DNA from: Gordoniibacillus chartarius
Lineage (GTDB): Bacteria > Bacillota > Bacilli > Paenibacillales > NBRC-103111
Assembly: GCF_042432825.1 (NCBI RefSeq)
Contig: NZ_JBHLWN010000121.1
Span: forward strand, 45,840-109,839
Direction of reading: 5' to 3'
DNA: 64,000 nucleotides
Made by a program: the position numbers and the translations under genes
In this document: positions 50,325-59,055 of the stretch, in pieces
How the letters are laid out: every line of letters begins with the position of its first letter
Position numbering within the stretch: position 1 is the first letter of the stretch
Notes under the pieces: generated by a model
The model's input: the letters and a program-made list of their open reading frames with translations, nothing else
What the model was told of the DNA's origin: nothing
The model's database searches: none

Positions 50325-51224
50325 TTACCCGGTGACCATCTGCCCGCCGTTGACATGAATCGTTTCGCCCGTCACATAGCGGGAGTCGTCGGAAGCGAGG
50401 TAAACGTAAGCCGGTGCCAGCTCGAAGGGCTGGGCTGCGCGCTTCATCGGCGTATCTGCGCCGAATTTCTGCACTTCCGCGGCGGAGAAGCTGGACGGAA
50501 TGAGCGGCGTCCATACGGGGCCGGGGGCGACGGCGTTCACGCGGATGCGGCGGTCCGCCAATGACAGTGCCAGCGAACGAGTAAAGCTGACAACCGCGCC
50601 TTTCGTCGACGAATAGTCCAGCAGCTCCTTATGCCCCCCGTATGCGACGACGGATGCCGTATTGACAATAGCCCCGCCCGGGGGGATGTGAGGCAAAGCA
50701 GCTTGCGCAAGAAAGAAATAGGAGATGATGTTCGTATAAAATGTATCGACCAGTTGCTGCTCGGAAATATGCAGCAGGCTCGGCTGCGGAAACTGGACGG
50801 CGTGGTTGTTCACCAGCACATCGAGCTTGCCAAACGATTCTACGGTGCGCCGGACGACATCGCGGCAGGCTTCGGAGGAACGCAGGTCTGCGGCGAAGGC
50901 CATCGCCTTCACGCCAAGTGCCGACAGCCGGTTCAGCGTCGCCTGCGCGTCGCCATGCTCGTTCAAATAGGCGAAGCTGACGTTCGCGCCTTCCTTGGCG
51001 AAGGCGATCGCCGCCGCTTCACCGATGCCGCTGTCGCCGCCGGTAATGAGCGCCGTCTTGCCCTGCAGCTTGCCGCTTCCGCGGTATTCCGGGTTGTCGG
51101 TGATCGGCCGCGGCACCATCTCGGATTGGATACCGGGCTGCTGCGGCTGATGCTGGGGCGGAAAGGTAAGCGGCTGCTCTTTGCATTCGGTCTCCATGCC
51201 ATAGTACGGGTACATCGGATACAT
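50325..51224 (-). CDS. SDR-family oxidoreductase (general-stress YhdF/YdaD type)
   Basis: A 299-aa NAD(P)-dependent short-chain dehydrogenase. A Pro/Gln-rich lead of about 45 residues precedes the Rossmann motif ALITGGDSGIGEAAAIAFAK. NNHA, the catalytic YSSTKGA near residue 210 and PGPVWTPL follow. The N-terminal lead and GGDSGIGEA are typical of the stress-induced YhdF/YdaD/YhxC group. Its Shine-Dalgarno lies in one arm of an 11-bp inverted repeat, so translation may be gated by RNA structure. The substrate is unknown. Confidence 0.9.
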   Translation of the reverse strand: MYPMYPYYGMETECKEQPLTFPPQHQPQQPGIQSEMVPRPITDNPEYRGSGKLQGKTALITGGDSGIGEAAAIAFAKEGANVSFAYLNEHGDAQATLNRLSALGVKAMAFAADLRSSEACRDVVRRTVESFGKLDVLVNNHAVQFPQPSLLHISEQQLVDTFYTNIISYFFLAQAALPHIPPGGAIVNTASVVAYGGHKELLDYSSTKGAVVSFTRSLALSLADRRIRVNAVAPGPVWTPLIPSSFSAAEVQKFGADTPMKRAAQPFELAPAYVYLASDDSRYVTGETIHVNGGQMVTG

Positions 51225-51225
51225 C

Positions 51226-51284
51226 GAAGGCCTCCTTCATTGAACTTGGTTCGTTATCTGAACTTATTCGATGAGGAGGCCTTC
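51226..51284 (-). promoter_or_regulatory. Hairpin sequestering the SDR gene Shine-Dalgarno
   Basis: On the minus-strand transcript GAAGGCCTCCT (51284-51274) pairs perfectly with AGGAGGCCTTC (51236-51226), enclosing a 37-nt loop. The second arm contains the AGGAGG ribosome site, 6 nt before the ATG at 51224. No T-run follows, so it is not a terminator. This is a candidate translational switch. Confidence 0.6.
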
Positions 51285-51297
51285 TATGTGCGGTTGG

Positions 51298-51798
51298 CTA
51301 TTTCCATTTCTCATAATGGGCGGCAAGCGTTTGTCTGGTCACACGGCTGCGGTGGAAGTTGATGCTTGGCGCTTCTTCATTCATTTGGCCGATTAATTTA
51401 TTGATGTACCCGATTAATTCGTCCAGCTCTTCATTCGGGGCGTCGGCAGGGGTTCGCTCGGCCATGTCGACGGCGCGCTCGAGCAGCTTCTGCGTCTCGC
51501 TGCGCAGAAGCAGCCAAGGAGGCTGAACGCCCGCGTTTTTCATCATCGACTCCAACGGGTCGCCTGTAGGCACGACAAGCGGTTTGCCCCACCCAGGCAA
51601 GTTGTCGAACCCGCCGCGGCGAACGCATTCTTCATAGGCTTCGTCGACCCACTGCTGCACCCTGCGGTCTGCGGCGTCCGCCGCATCCCGATCCTCGAGC
51701 ACGTCGGCCGGGAGCGGTACGGCGGGGCGTTCGAAGGAGGAGCGGGGGCCGGCGGCCCCGCGCCGGCGCAGATTTGGCGATTGTGGCGGTTCAGGCAT
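51298..51798 (-). CDS. DnaJ-homologue subfamily C member 28-type protein (DUF1992)
   Basis: A 166-aa protein with the DUF1992 conserved domain: VQQWVDEAYEECVRRGGFDN followed by LPGWGKPL near the middle, and NFHRSRVTRQTLAAHYEKWK at the end. The family is related by name to DnaJ-like DNAJC28, but no J domain is present. Start choice is uncertain: the ATG at 51798 has AAGGAG 12 nt upstream, while a longer frame to 51891 lacks an RBS. Function is unknown. Confidence 0.78.
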   Translation of the reverse strand: MPEPPQSPNLRRRGAAGPRSSFERPAVPLPADVLEDRDAADAADRRVQQWVDEAYEECVRRGGFDNLPGWGKPLVVPTGDPLESMMKNAGVQPPWLLLRSETQKLLERAVDMAERTPADAPNEELDELIGYINKLIGQMNEEAPSINFHRSRVTRQTLAAHYEKWK

Positions 51799-51935
51799 CG
51801 ATAGGTCCGGCTCCTTTCGGATAAGCTGCTTTCCTTCCAGCGTACCGGATTTGCTTGCGGTTTGCAAAGAACGAACGGCGGCTTCATCCATTCATAAAGC
51901 GCAGCCGGCATCCGAGCCGCTGGAAGAGGCAGCCG

Positions 51936-52562
51936 CTAACGGCCGGGTCCGGACGTGCGCAGACGCCGCTTCAGCTCTGCAGGCGTCAGCCCGCCCAGCT
52001 GGGGGAAGCCGGCTCCTTCGAGACTCACTGTCCGCCCTTCATCGTTCAGCGGGTAAATGCCCTGCCAGCCGCCGACGGTCGTATACATTCCCGGCAATCC
52101 TGCGGGCTCCAGGAACAGCATATACGCCACATCCTCTGCCAAGGGACCCGGATACTGCGCGTTGAGCGGGTCCTTCGCCGGAGGCAAGGGCTCAACGCCG
52201 GGCAGCACGAGCCGAAGATCGGCGGGGACTCGGCCTTTCAACGTGTCGATGACTGTCAGCTTTTGTACGTAGTGCTCTACCTTTAAGCCGCCTATGGTTC
52301 GTCCGGTATCATGCGCCGAAGCCGTTCCCGCCGGATGGGCTTGTACGATCAGCACCGCTCTGCCGAGCATGGCGGCCTCGCTGCCGGCGCGGGCAAGGTG
52401 CAGCTTCAGCGAACCGATCCGGTCCGGTGCAGGCAGCGCCGTCCGGGCCGAAGCCGGCGAGGCAGCTGCGGACAAGGTGCAGCTCGGTCCCGGAATGACG
52501 GCTGTTAAGGCCAAAACAAACAGGGCAGCGCCCCGCGGCATAGTAAACTTCCTCTTGTACAC
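51936..52562 (-). CDS. Secreted protein of unknown function
   Basis: A 208-aa protein with a signal peptide (RGAALFVLALTAVIPGPSCT); the PSC at its end could be a lipid-attachment cysteine, but it is a poor lipobox. The mature part has no domain I recognise; it contains LLGRAVLIVQAHPAG-like and AYMLFLEPAGLPGMYTTVGG segments, which look like a beta-rich wall or stress protein. The GTG at 52562 is preferred as start (GGGAAG upstream). It lies 20 nt from the FAD oxidase gene on the same strand. Confidence 0.6.
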   Translation of the reverse strand: MYKRKFTMPRGAALFVLALTAVIPGPSCTLSAAASPASARTALPAPDRIGSLKLHLARAGSEAAMLGRAVLIVQAHPAGTASAHDTGRTIGGLKVEHYVQKLTVIDTLKGRVPADLRLVLPGVEPLPPAKDPLNAQYPGPLAEDVAYMLFLEPAGLPGMYTTVGGWQGIYPLNDEGRTVSLEGAGFPQLGGLTPAELKRRLRTSGPGR

Positions 52563-52582
52563 GATTCGCCCACTTCCCTTCA

Positions 52583-53821
52583 TTAACGTTGAGATTGCAA
52601 GCCTCGCTTCCATATCCGGTCCAACCGGAACGATTCAAGACCGGTTAGCGAACCGCTTCGGGCCCATTCGCCGATGCGGCTAGCCGCCGCCATGCTGTAA
52701 ACCGTTCCGCTTCCGCCATAACCAAGTATATACAAGCACCGCGGCAGGTCCGGCCTTTCTCCGATGAAGGGCAAGCCGTCTGCCGTGCTTGCGAACGTCC
52801 CGCACCATGCATAGTCCGCCTTCGCCCCGGCATAGGAAGGAAGCAGCTCGCCGAGCGCTCTCAGCAGGCGGTCCCTGCGCTGCTCCAGCAGCCGGTCCCG
52901 ATCCGCCGCGCTGCGGATCGGCCTGTCGAAGCCGCCGATCATGATGCGATCGTCAGGGGTAGTGCGAAGGTACAAATGAGGCTCGCCCACTCCCCAAATC
53001 AAGCTTCGCTGCGCCGGCCAGTGGGTTAGATCCACAGGCTCCGTTGCGATAGCGTACGTGCCCGATATCGAGATCTGTTCGGCAGGCAGCCAGTGCAGTG
53101 CCGCCTCATAGCCCGGAGCAACGACCGCTCGCGACGCTCGAATGACGCCGCCGACGGTATGAACGGTGACTCCGGCATGATCGGCTTCCATGCGGAGGGA
53201 AGCGGTATGCTCATAGATTCGAAGTCCGTGCCGGTACGCGATTTCGGCTAATGTTAGCGTGAGCTGCAGCGGATTGATTTCGGCATCGCCTTCAATCCGC
53301 AGCGCCGGTTTCCGGCGCAGCGGCGACTCGGCGGACAACGCGGTTTCTTCCAGCGTCGATACTTCGAAGCCGAGCCGGCGCAGCGCTTCGGCTTCCTGCC
53401 GCAGCGCGGAAGCGTCGGCCTCGGTGGATGCGTAATACAGGCTGCTGCGGCGTGCGAAGCCGACATCGGCTCCGAATGAGGCGCATAGCCTCTCGAATCG
53501 CTCCAGCGCATCGCTGCACTGCCGAAGCACATCTTCGGCAAGCCGTTCCCCTTTAGAGCGGGCTAAGGAGGTGAACAGCCGGTCGCCGCTGACCTGCAGC
53601 AAGCCGGTATTGGCCGATGTGCTCGCGCCGCCGATCCCGCCTCTGTCGATCAGCACCGTATCGAATCCTTGCCGGGTCAGCTCATAGGCGCTTAACATGC
53701 CGGCGATACCGCCCCCGATGACGACGACCTCGCAGCGCTCCGCACCGGCGAGCGCCGTCCACGGCCCGCGGCTGCGCTTCGTCACTGCCTGCCAGTACAC
53801 CATTCCGCCTGTCATGTCCAT
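52583..53821 (-). CDS. FAD-dependent oxidoreductase (DAO family)
   Basis: A 412-aa flavoenzyme of the glycine/D-amino-acid oxidase group. The FAD motif EVVVIGGGIAGMLSAYELTR is near residue 30, TGLLQVSGDR follows, and the C-terminal TADGLPFIGERPDL and LGYGGSGTVYSM complete the fold. Substrate is not evident; relatives oxidise amino acids, glycine or glycerol-3-phosphate-like compounds. The start is the ATG at 53821, 8 nt after AGGAGG. A longer frame to 54004 carries no fold. It is followed by a secreted protein gene. Confidence 0.85.
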   Translation of the reverse strand: MDMTGGMVYWQAVTKRSRGPWTALAGAERCEVVVIGGGIAGMLSAYELTRQGFDTVLIDRGGIGGASTSANTGLLQVSGDRLFTSLARSKGERLAEDVLRQCSDALERFERLCASFGADVGFARRSSLYYASTEADASALRQEAEALRRLGFEVSTLEETALSAESPLRRKPALRIEGDAEINPLQLTLTLAEIAYRHGLRIYEHTASLRMEADHAGVTVHTVGGVIRASRAVVAPGYEAALHWLPAEQISISGTYAIATEPVDLTHWPAQRSLIWGVGEPHLYLRTTPDDRIMIGGFDRPIRSAADRDRLLEQRRDRLLRALGELLPSYAGAKADYAWCGTFASTADGLPFIGERPDLPRCLYILGYGGSGTVYSMAAASRIGEWARSGSLTGLESFRLDRIWKRGLQSQR

Positions 53822-54020
53822 CCCGGCCGCCTCCTGCATCAACAACAAGTTCCAAGGGGTTATTGTGCTCCGTACCGAGGAGAAATATGCCAAATACGGC
53901 GATGCCGCAGCACATTGGCTCCTGCCGATAACTGTTTCCCATTCGTTGAATGACGATGCCGCTTTGCGGTTACAATTGGGGTAATATTCCACAAGGGCCG
54001 GCAATTCTATTGAGGTGACT

Positions 54021-54830
54021 ATGAAGCGACAGCAGGAAAATGGAAACCTGAATCCCCGTTACCCGAAGCTGCTGCTGACAGGGACTTCCATCAATTATTT
54101 GCGTTGGAACAACGTATATATGACCGTTTGGTGGGGGCTTTCGTTTCCCGGATTCGGACAGTGGTATCAGGGGAGATATTTTTACGGTCTCGTGCTGATC
54201 GTCTGGGAGTTCTTCATTAATGTCATGGCTCACCTGAATACCGCTATTTACTATACGATGGCAGGAAGGTTCAAAGAAGCGGGGGATGTGCTCGACCAGC
54301 GGTGGTTTCTGATGTACATTGCCATTTATATTTTCGCCGTATGGGACAGCTACTTCACCGGCGTTGAGCTGAACCGGCGCGGGGCCGTTGCCGAGCACGA
54401 ACCGCAAAGCTTGAAAAGCTTCAGTTTAAATTCTTTATCGGTCGATTTTTTAATGTTCCGGGACCCGAGGCTGGGCATTATCTGGAGTTTGCTGGTACCG
54501 GGAGCCGGGCATTTTTGGCTGCAGCGCAAGGTGCTGGCGGTATTTTTCTTCGTTTGCTGGATGATGACGGTTTATATGTCGGGTTTGCCGCAGGGTGTGC
54601 TCGCTACCTTTCTGGGGGATGCTGGGGGAATTGGGCGAGCGTTCGATCCGCAATGGTTCTTGTTTATCCCCTCCTTGTATATGTTTGCTTGCTACGATAC
54701 GTATGTCAGTACTTGCCGCTTGAATGAATTATTTATGGAAGAGCAAGAGAAGTATTTGACCGTCTCATGGGGGCGTGCTTCCACAGGGAAGATCGCGTTT
54801 CCCAAAGCAAAGGAAGGCGGCGGGACGTAA
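54021..54830 (+). CDS. Internally duplicated membrane protein of unknown function
   Basis: A 269-aa protein made of two similar halves. The first has FPGFGQWYQGRYFYGLVLIV and DQRWFLMYIAIYIFAVWDSY. The second has VPGAGHFWLQRKVLAVFFF and DPQWFLFIPSLYMFACYDTY, each followed after a few residues by an L-N pair. About four or five membrane segments result. The PGxGxxxxxR pattern resembles TM2-like proteins, but I cannot assign a function. The ATG at 54021 follows GAGGTG. Its stop overlaps the next start by one base. Confidence 0.75.
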   Translation: MKRQQENGNLNPRYPKLLLTGTSINYLRWNNVYMTVWWGLSFPGFGQWYQGRYFYGLVLIVWEFFINVMAHLNTAIYYTMAGRFKEAGDVLDQRWFLMYIAIYIFAVWDSYFTGVELNRRGAVAEHEPQSLKSFSLNSLSVDFLMFRDPRLGIIWSLLVPGAGHFWLQRKVLAVFFFVCWMMTVYMSGLPQGVLATFLGDAGGIGRAFDPQWFLFIPSLYMFACYDTYVSTCRLNELFMEEQEKYLTVSWGRASTGKIAFPKAKEGGGT

Positions 54831-55276
54831 TGGAAATTGTAGCGGTGCTTCCTTACACGGTGAATGTCGAGCTGTTGCTTTACGAGGCGAGGGCGCGGGG
54901 CTTTACGAGCGATACGCTGATGACTATTCCCTTGCGCAATCCGGACGATGCGCCGAAGACGATCGGCGCCGTCGGTCGAGGGGGAAGAACGAATTGGGAT
55001 TTGGGCTTCGTATTGGGAACGATCGGCATGCTGGTCGGCTCCATCTACGGGTTCGCGTTATTCGGCGGGCCGGTGCTGTGGGCGCTCTTCGGATTGGTGA
55101 CGTCATTCGCTGCTGGAGTCTGGCTCGACAACCGTTTGCAAAAACGGCAGTTTAAGCGAAGAGAGACCAAGCCGAGCGTCGTCATATGGATTCGATGCGA
55201 GGAGCAGCAGAAAGAGGCAGTCCGGCAATGGCTCGCCGGGCACGGCGCCGAAGGTTATGGTTGGATCGGCGAATAA
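54830..55276 (+). CDS. Small membrane protein of unknown function
   Basis: A 148-aa protein with a central double membrane segment (GFVLGTIGMLVGSIYGFALF, WALFGLVTSFAAGVW) and soluble ends (VLPYTVNVELLLYEARARGF and VVIWIRCEEQQKEAVRQWL). It begins on the last base of the preceding stop, so the pair is translationally coupled and may form a complex. I do not recognise the family. Confidence 0.7.
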   Translation: MEIVAVLPYTVNVELLLYEARARGFTSDTLMTIPLRNPDDAPKTIGAVGRGGRTNWDLGFVLGTIGMLVGSIYGFALFGGPVLWALFGLVTSFAAGVWLDNRLQKRQFKRRETKPSVVIWIRCEEQQKEAVRQWLAGHGAEGYGWIGE

Positions 55277-55404
55277 AGGACGGCCGGTCGATCTGTTGAA
55301 TAATTCCAAAAAATATATCGCGGCGAGAAGGGGATGGTGCGGTTTATGTCGAATTTCGACATTACCTGCAAGATCTAACACTCCGGAGGAAGAAGGAGTT
55401 CCCG

Positions 55405-57825
55405 ATGAGTCATTCGCTGCATGGAAGCTACAATGTGATTCTGGCCATCTTATCGTATATTATCGCAGTGATCGCCTCCTACTGCGCGCTTGATCTGGCC
55501 GGACGGGTTACGTCGGCGCAAGGACAGGTGCGGAGGCTGTGGCTGCTGTTCGGCGCTTCGGCGATGGGGATCGGCATCTGGTCCATGCATTTTGTTGCGA
55601 TGCTGGCGTATGAGCTTCCGATCGCTGTGAGCTATAACATCCCGCTCGTCGTTTTCTCGATGATTGCTGCAATAGCGGCATCGTATTTGGCTCTTCAAAC
55701 TTCCAGCGCTCCCGTCCTGCGCATGAAGCAGCTGCTCTTGAGCGGTCTGCTCATGGGTGCCGGTGTGCTGACGATGCATTATTCCGGCATGGCCGCATTA
55801 CGCTTACAGGCCGAAATCACGTACGATCCCGTGCTGGTGGCGGCTTCGGTCGTTATTGCCATTGCCGCATCTTTGGCAGCGCTGGGGCTGGCGTTTTATT
55901 TCCGCAGCCGTTCGACAGCTGCAGGGAACGTATTGAAGCTGCTCGCCGGCATGGTGATGGGCGCCGCCATCGCGGGCATGCATTATACGGGGATGGCGGC
56001 AACTGCATTCGTGCCTCTGACGAATACCCATGAGCACGAACTGCTTGCTCTCGATCTCGATCTCATTGCCGGAGGCGTCGTCGCTTCGACGTTCGCGATT
56101 CTCGGCATCGCGCTGCTCGGTTCCTTTATGGACCGCCGCATCTCGCATTTCAGCAGGCTTCATGCGACTAGCGAGGAACAATACCTGTCGCTGTTTCAGC
56201 ACAATTCGGACGGCGTCCTGCGGATCAATCCGGAAGGACGTATCATCAGCTGCAATCCGGCCGTTTCGCAAATTACCGGATATTCGGCAGAGGAGATTTG
56301 CGGCAACGCACTGCTTGACTTGGCCGGCGTGCCGGATAAGGAGCTGCTGGAAACACAGTTTGCCCATGCGCTGTCTGGCCAAGATGCGCGATACGAGCTT
56401 CCGGTGCTTCACCGTGACGGGCAAGAATTGCTGTTGTCCGTCAGAAGCGTCCCGATCTTCGTTGACGGGTGCGTGACGGGCGTGTACGGCATCTTCCAGG
56501 ACATCACCGAAACGAAGAAAACGGAAGCCCGCATGCATGAGCTGGCTTACTGCGACGACTTAACCCGGCTGCCGAACCGCCGAGCGTTTATGCAGCGTCT
56601 CAAGGAATGGGCGGGAAATGCAAACCGTTCCGGTGCGGAACATGCGACCGTCTTATTGCTCGATATCGACCGTTTCAAGCTGATTAACGATTCCATCGGC
56701 TCCACGTTCGGAGACGATCTGCTGCGGCAGATGGCGGAGCGATTGCAAACGGCGGTGCAGGATTGGGGGCTGGCGGCGAGAGTCGGCAGCGATGAATTCG
56801 CTGTGTTCAGCACGAAGCTTGAAGGCCGTATGACTCTTGGAGCTGCGCAGAAGCTGGCGGCGATCGTAGAGGAGCCGTTCACGGTGGGCTGGCGGCAGTT
56901 TGCCGTGACCGTAAGCATCGGGGCGGCTGCAGCTGACGAAAGCTTGCGCGAAATGGATGTGCTGTGGCAGCGGGCGGAGACCGCGCTGCTGCAGAGCAAG
57001 CGGCAAGGAAGCGGCGGCTTCCAGATGTATACGGAGGATATGGATGCGGCGGCAAAGGAGCGTCTCGAGCTGGAGAACGACCTGCGCCTCGCTCTGGAGA
57101 GGGATGAATTCATTTTATTTTATCAACCGCAGTGGGATACGCAGCGCGGCACGCTGATCGGCGCGGAAGCGCTGCTTCGCTGGAAGCATCCGAAGCGGGG
57201 CATGGTGCCGCCGGTTCAATTCATTCCCGTGGCGGAGGCCAGCGGGCTCATTAACCCGATTGGGGAATGGGTGCTGAAGGAAGCGTGCAGGCAAAATAAA
57301 CAATGGCAGGAATCCGGCCTCCCGCCGATACGCATCTCCGTGAACTTGTCGATCCGCCAGTTCGAGCAGCCCGATTTGGTGGACAGAGTCGCCCAAGTGC
57401 TCCAATCGGTACAGCTGGAACCGGCCTTCATCGAGCTGGAGATTACCGAAAGCATGGCGATGGATGCGGAGCGGGCGATCATAACCCTGTCTTCTCTTAA
57501 GCGGCTCGGCGTCCATATCAGCATGGACGACTTCGGCACCGGCTACAGCTCGCTTAGCGTTCTGCGGCGTTTCCCGATCGACAAGCTGAAGATCGATCGC
57601 TCGTTCGTCCGCGATTTCGGGGACAACCAGAGCAACGCCCTGATCGCCTCGACGATTATCGGGATGGCGCACAGCTTAAATCTGTCGGTCATTGCCGAGG
57701 GGGTAGAGACGCTGGAGCAGGTCGAATTCCTGCGAACACTGGCGTGCTACCAGGTGCAAGGCTATTATTACAGTCCGCCGCTTCCTGCGGAAGATTTCCG
57801 TACGAAATTTCTGAAGGCTATATAG
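55405..57825 (+). CDS. MHYT-PAS-GGDEF-EAL cyclic-di-GMP protein, probable phosphodiesterase
   Basis: An 806-aa sensor enzyme. An N-terminal MHYT module of about seven helices (WSMHFVAMLAY, LTMHYSGMAAL, GMHYTGMAAT) is followed by PAS (about 265-385), GGDEF (about 390-550) and EAL (about 560-806). The cyclase site reads GSDEF instead of GGDEF, and no RxxD I-site precedes it, so cyclase activity is doubtful. The EAL residues are complete: AEALLRW, SVNLSI, ELEITES, MDDFGTGYSS, LKIDRSF, IAEGVET and VQGYYY. The net role is likely c-di-GMP breakdown. The ATG follows AAGGAG. Confidence 0.92.
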   Translation: MSHSLHGSYNVILAILSYIIAVIASYCALDLAGRVTSAQGQVRRLWLLFGASAMGIGIWSMHFVAMLAYELPIAVSYNIPLVVFSMIAAIAASYLALQTSSAPVLRMKQLLLSGLLMGAGVLTMHYSGMAALRLQAEITYDPVLVAASVVIAIAASLAALGLAFYFRSRSTAAGNVLKLLAGMVMGAAIAGMHYTGMAATAFVPLTNTHEHELLALDLDLIAGGVVASTFAILGIALLGSFMDRRISHFSRLHATSEEQYLSLFQHNSDGVLRINPEGRIISCNPAVSQITGYSAEEICGNALLDLAGVPDKELLETQFAHALSGQDARYELPVLHRDGQELLLSVRSVPIFVDGCVTGVYGIFQDITETKKTEARMHELAYCDDLTRLPNRRAFMQRLKEWAGNANRSGAEHATVLLLDIDRFKLINDSIGSTFGDDLLRQMAERLQTAVQDWGLAARVGSDEFAVFSTKLEGRMTLGAAQKLAAIVEEPFTVGWRQFAVTVSIGAAAADESLREMDVLWQRAETALLQSKRQGSGGFQMYTEDMDAAAKERLELENDLRLALERDEFILFYQPQWDTQRGTLIGAEALLRWKHPKRGMVPPVQFIPVAEASGLINPIGEWVLKEACRQNKQWQESGLPPIRISVNLSIRQFEQPDLVDRVAQVLQSVQLEPAFIELEITESMAMDAERAIITLSSLKRLGVHISMDDFGTGYSSLSVLRRFPIDKLKIDRSFVRDFGDNQSNALIASTIIGMAHSLNLSVIAEGVETLEQVEFLRTLACYQVQGYYYSPPLPAEDFRTKFLKAI

Positions 57826-57830
57826 GAAAT

Positions 57831-57872
57831 AAGGCTTCCACCCCTGTCGATATATCGCAGGGCGGAGGCCTT
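57831..57872 (+). terminator. Terminator after GGDEF-EAL gene
   Basis: AAGGCTTCC (57831-57839) pairs with GGAGGCCTT (57864-57872), and inside it CCCTG with CAGGG. A weak T-rich tract (TTCTCT) follows. It may also act on the convergent BASS transporter transcript. Confidence 0.65.
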
Positions 57873-57955
57873 CTCTGTGGTGCGGCTTGTATCCGCCGCG
57901 GCTTGGCAATGCTGGGCGAGTCGATTGCGGCTGCCGCCCGTGGCTGTTCACGGCG

Positions 57956-58942
57956 TTAATCGCCGTCGCGGCTGCCGGCTCCGCTGCGGGCTCGGCCCGC
58001 TTCACCCGCGACGCCGCGGCGATGCAGACCGTAGCCGAACAGCGACGCCAGCGATTGCTGGAACAGCATGCCGAGCACAACGGGAATCGCCGTCGGTGCG
58101 GGGAAATAGGCAATGGCCAGTACGGCGCCGGCGCTTATGTTGCGCATGCCTCCGCCAAAGGTGAGGACTACGGACGTACCGCGATCCCAACGCAGCATCC
58201 TGGCAACAAGCCAGCCAAGCACATAGCCGAGCGCCGCAAGCAGAAGCACGAACACGGCCAGCCCCACCAGCTGCAGGCTCGGCGTGCGCAGGTAGGGAGC
58301 GATGACGGCGCCGTTCAGCGCAACGACGATTGCCATAGCCAGCTTCGAGAAAGGAGCCAGCCGTACGCTCCAGCGCTGATGAACGCGGCCGCCTGTCAGC
58401 TGGTGGAGCGCCATGCCGAGCAGTGACGGCAGGACGATCATGAACAGCAGTCCCTTCATCATGGCCCAAGCGTCGATGCTGACCTTCGCGCCGACGAGCA
58501 GCTGCATGGTTGCCGGAACCGTGAACGGGGCGAGCAGCGTGTCGATCAGAATGATCGAGAGCATCAGCACGACATGGCCGCGATAGATCGAAGCCCACAT
58601 TAAACTCGTTACGCCGGTGGGAATCGCGGCGGCGAGCACGATACCGGTCAGGATCAGCGGTTCTTTGGCAAAGAAAACGTGGCCGAAGCCCCAGGCGGCG
58701 AGCGGCATCAGCACATGGAGCACGACCAGCGCGGCGATCAGCGGCAGCGGATGGCGGGCTACATGAGCGACATCCCGGAAGCCGGAACGCAAACTGCCTG
58801 CGAACGTCATAAAGGCGAATAAGGCTGTCGACCAGCCTTGATAAGGGGTCAGCCACTGCGACAGCAGCAAGCCGAGGACTACGCTCACGGGTGTGATGAG
58901 CGGCATGATTTTTTCCATATAAGCGTTGATACGCGCTAGCAT
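57956..58942 (-). CDS. BASS-family (bile acid:sodium symporter) transporter
   Basis: A 328-aa membrane protein with about ten helices. VSVVLGLLLSQWLTPYQGWS, the conserved TGIVLAAAIPTGVTSLMWAS and VVLTFGGGMRNISAGAVLA identify the bile-acid/arsenite-like transporter superfamily. The substrate (organic acid or arsenite) is unknown. No ars regulator or reductase adjoins it. The start is taken at ATG 58942 after GGGAGA; a longer frame begins at 59086 without support. Confidence 0.85.
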   Translation of the reverse strand: MLARINAYMEKIMPLITPVSVVLGLLLSQWLTPYQGWSTALFAFMTFAGSLRSGFRDVAHVARHPLPLIAALVVLHVLMPLAAWGFGHVFFAKEPLILTGIVLAAAIPTGVTSLMWASIYRGHVVLMLSIILIDTLLAPFTVPATMQLLVGAKVSIDAWAMMKGLLFMIVLPSLLGMALHQLTGGRVHQRWSVRLAPFSKLAMAIVVALNGAVIAPYLRTPSLQLVGLAVFVLLLAALGYVLGWLVARMLRWDRGTSVVLTFGGGMRNISAGAVLAIAYFPAPTAIPVVLGMLFQQSLASLFGYGLHRRGVAGEAGRARSGAGSRDGD

Positions 58943-59055
58943 GACGATCTCTCCCGGAGCGGTGTTGTTTCGTCTGATGAAATCAGGTTCCTTCTGATGA
59001 AAATGTATTCCCATCATATCATAGAAGCGCTGCTGTGAACAGCGGCGTTTGGCAC

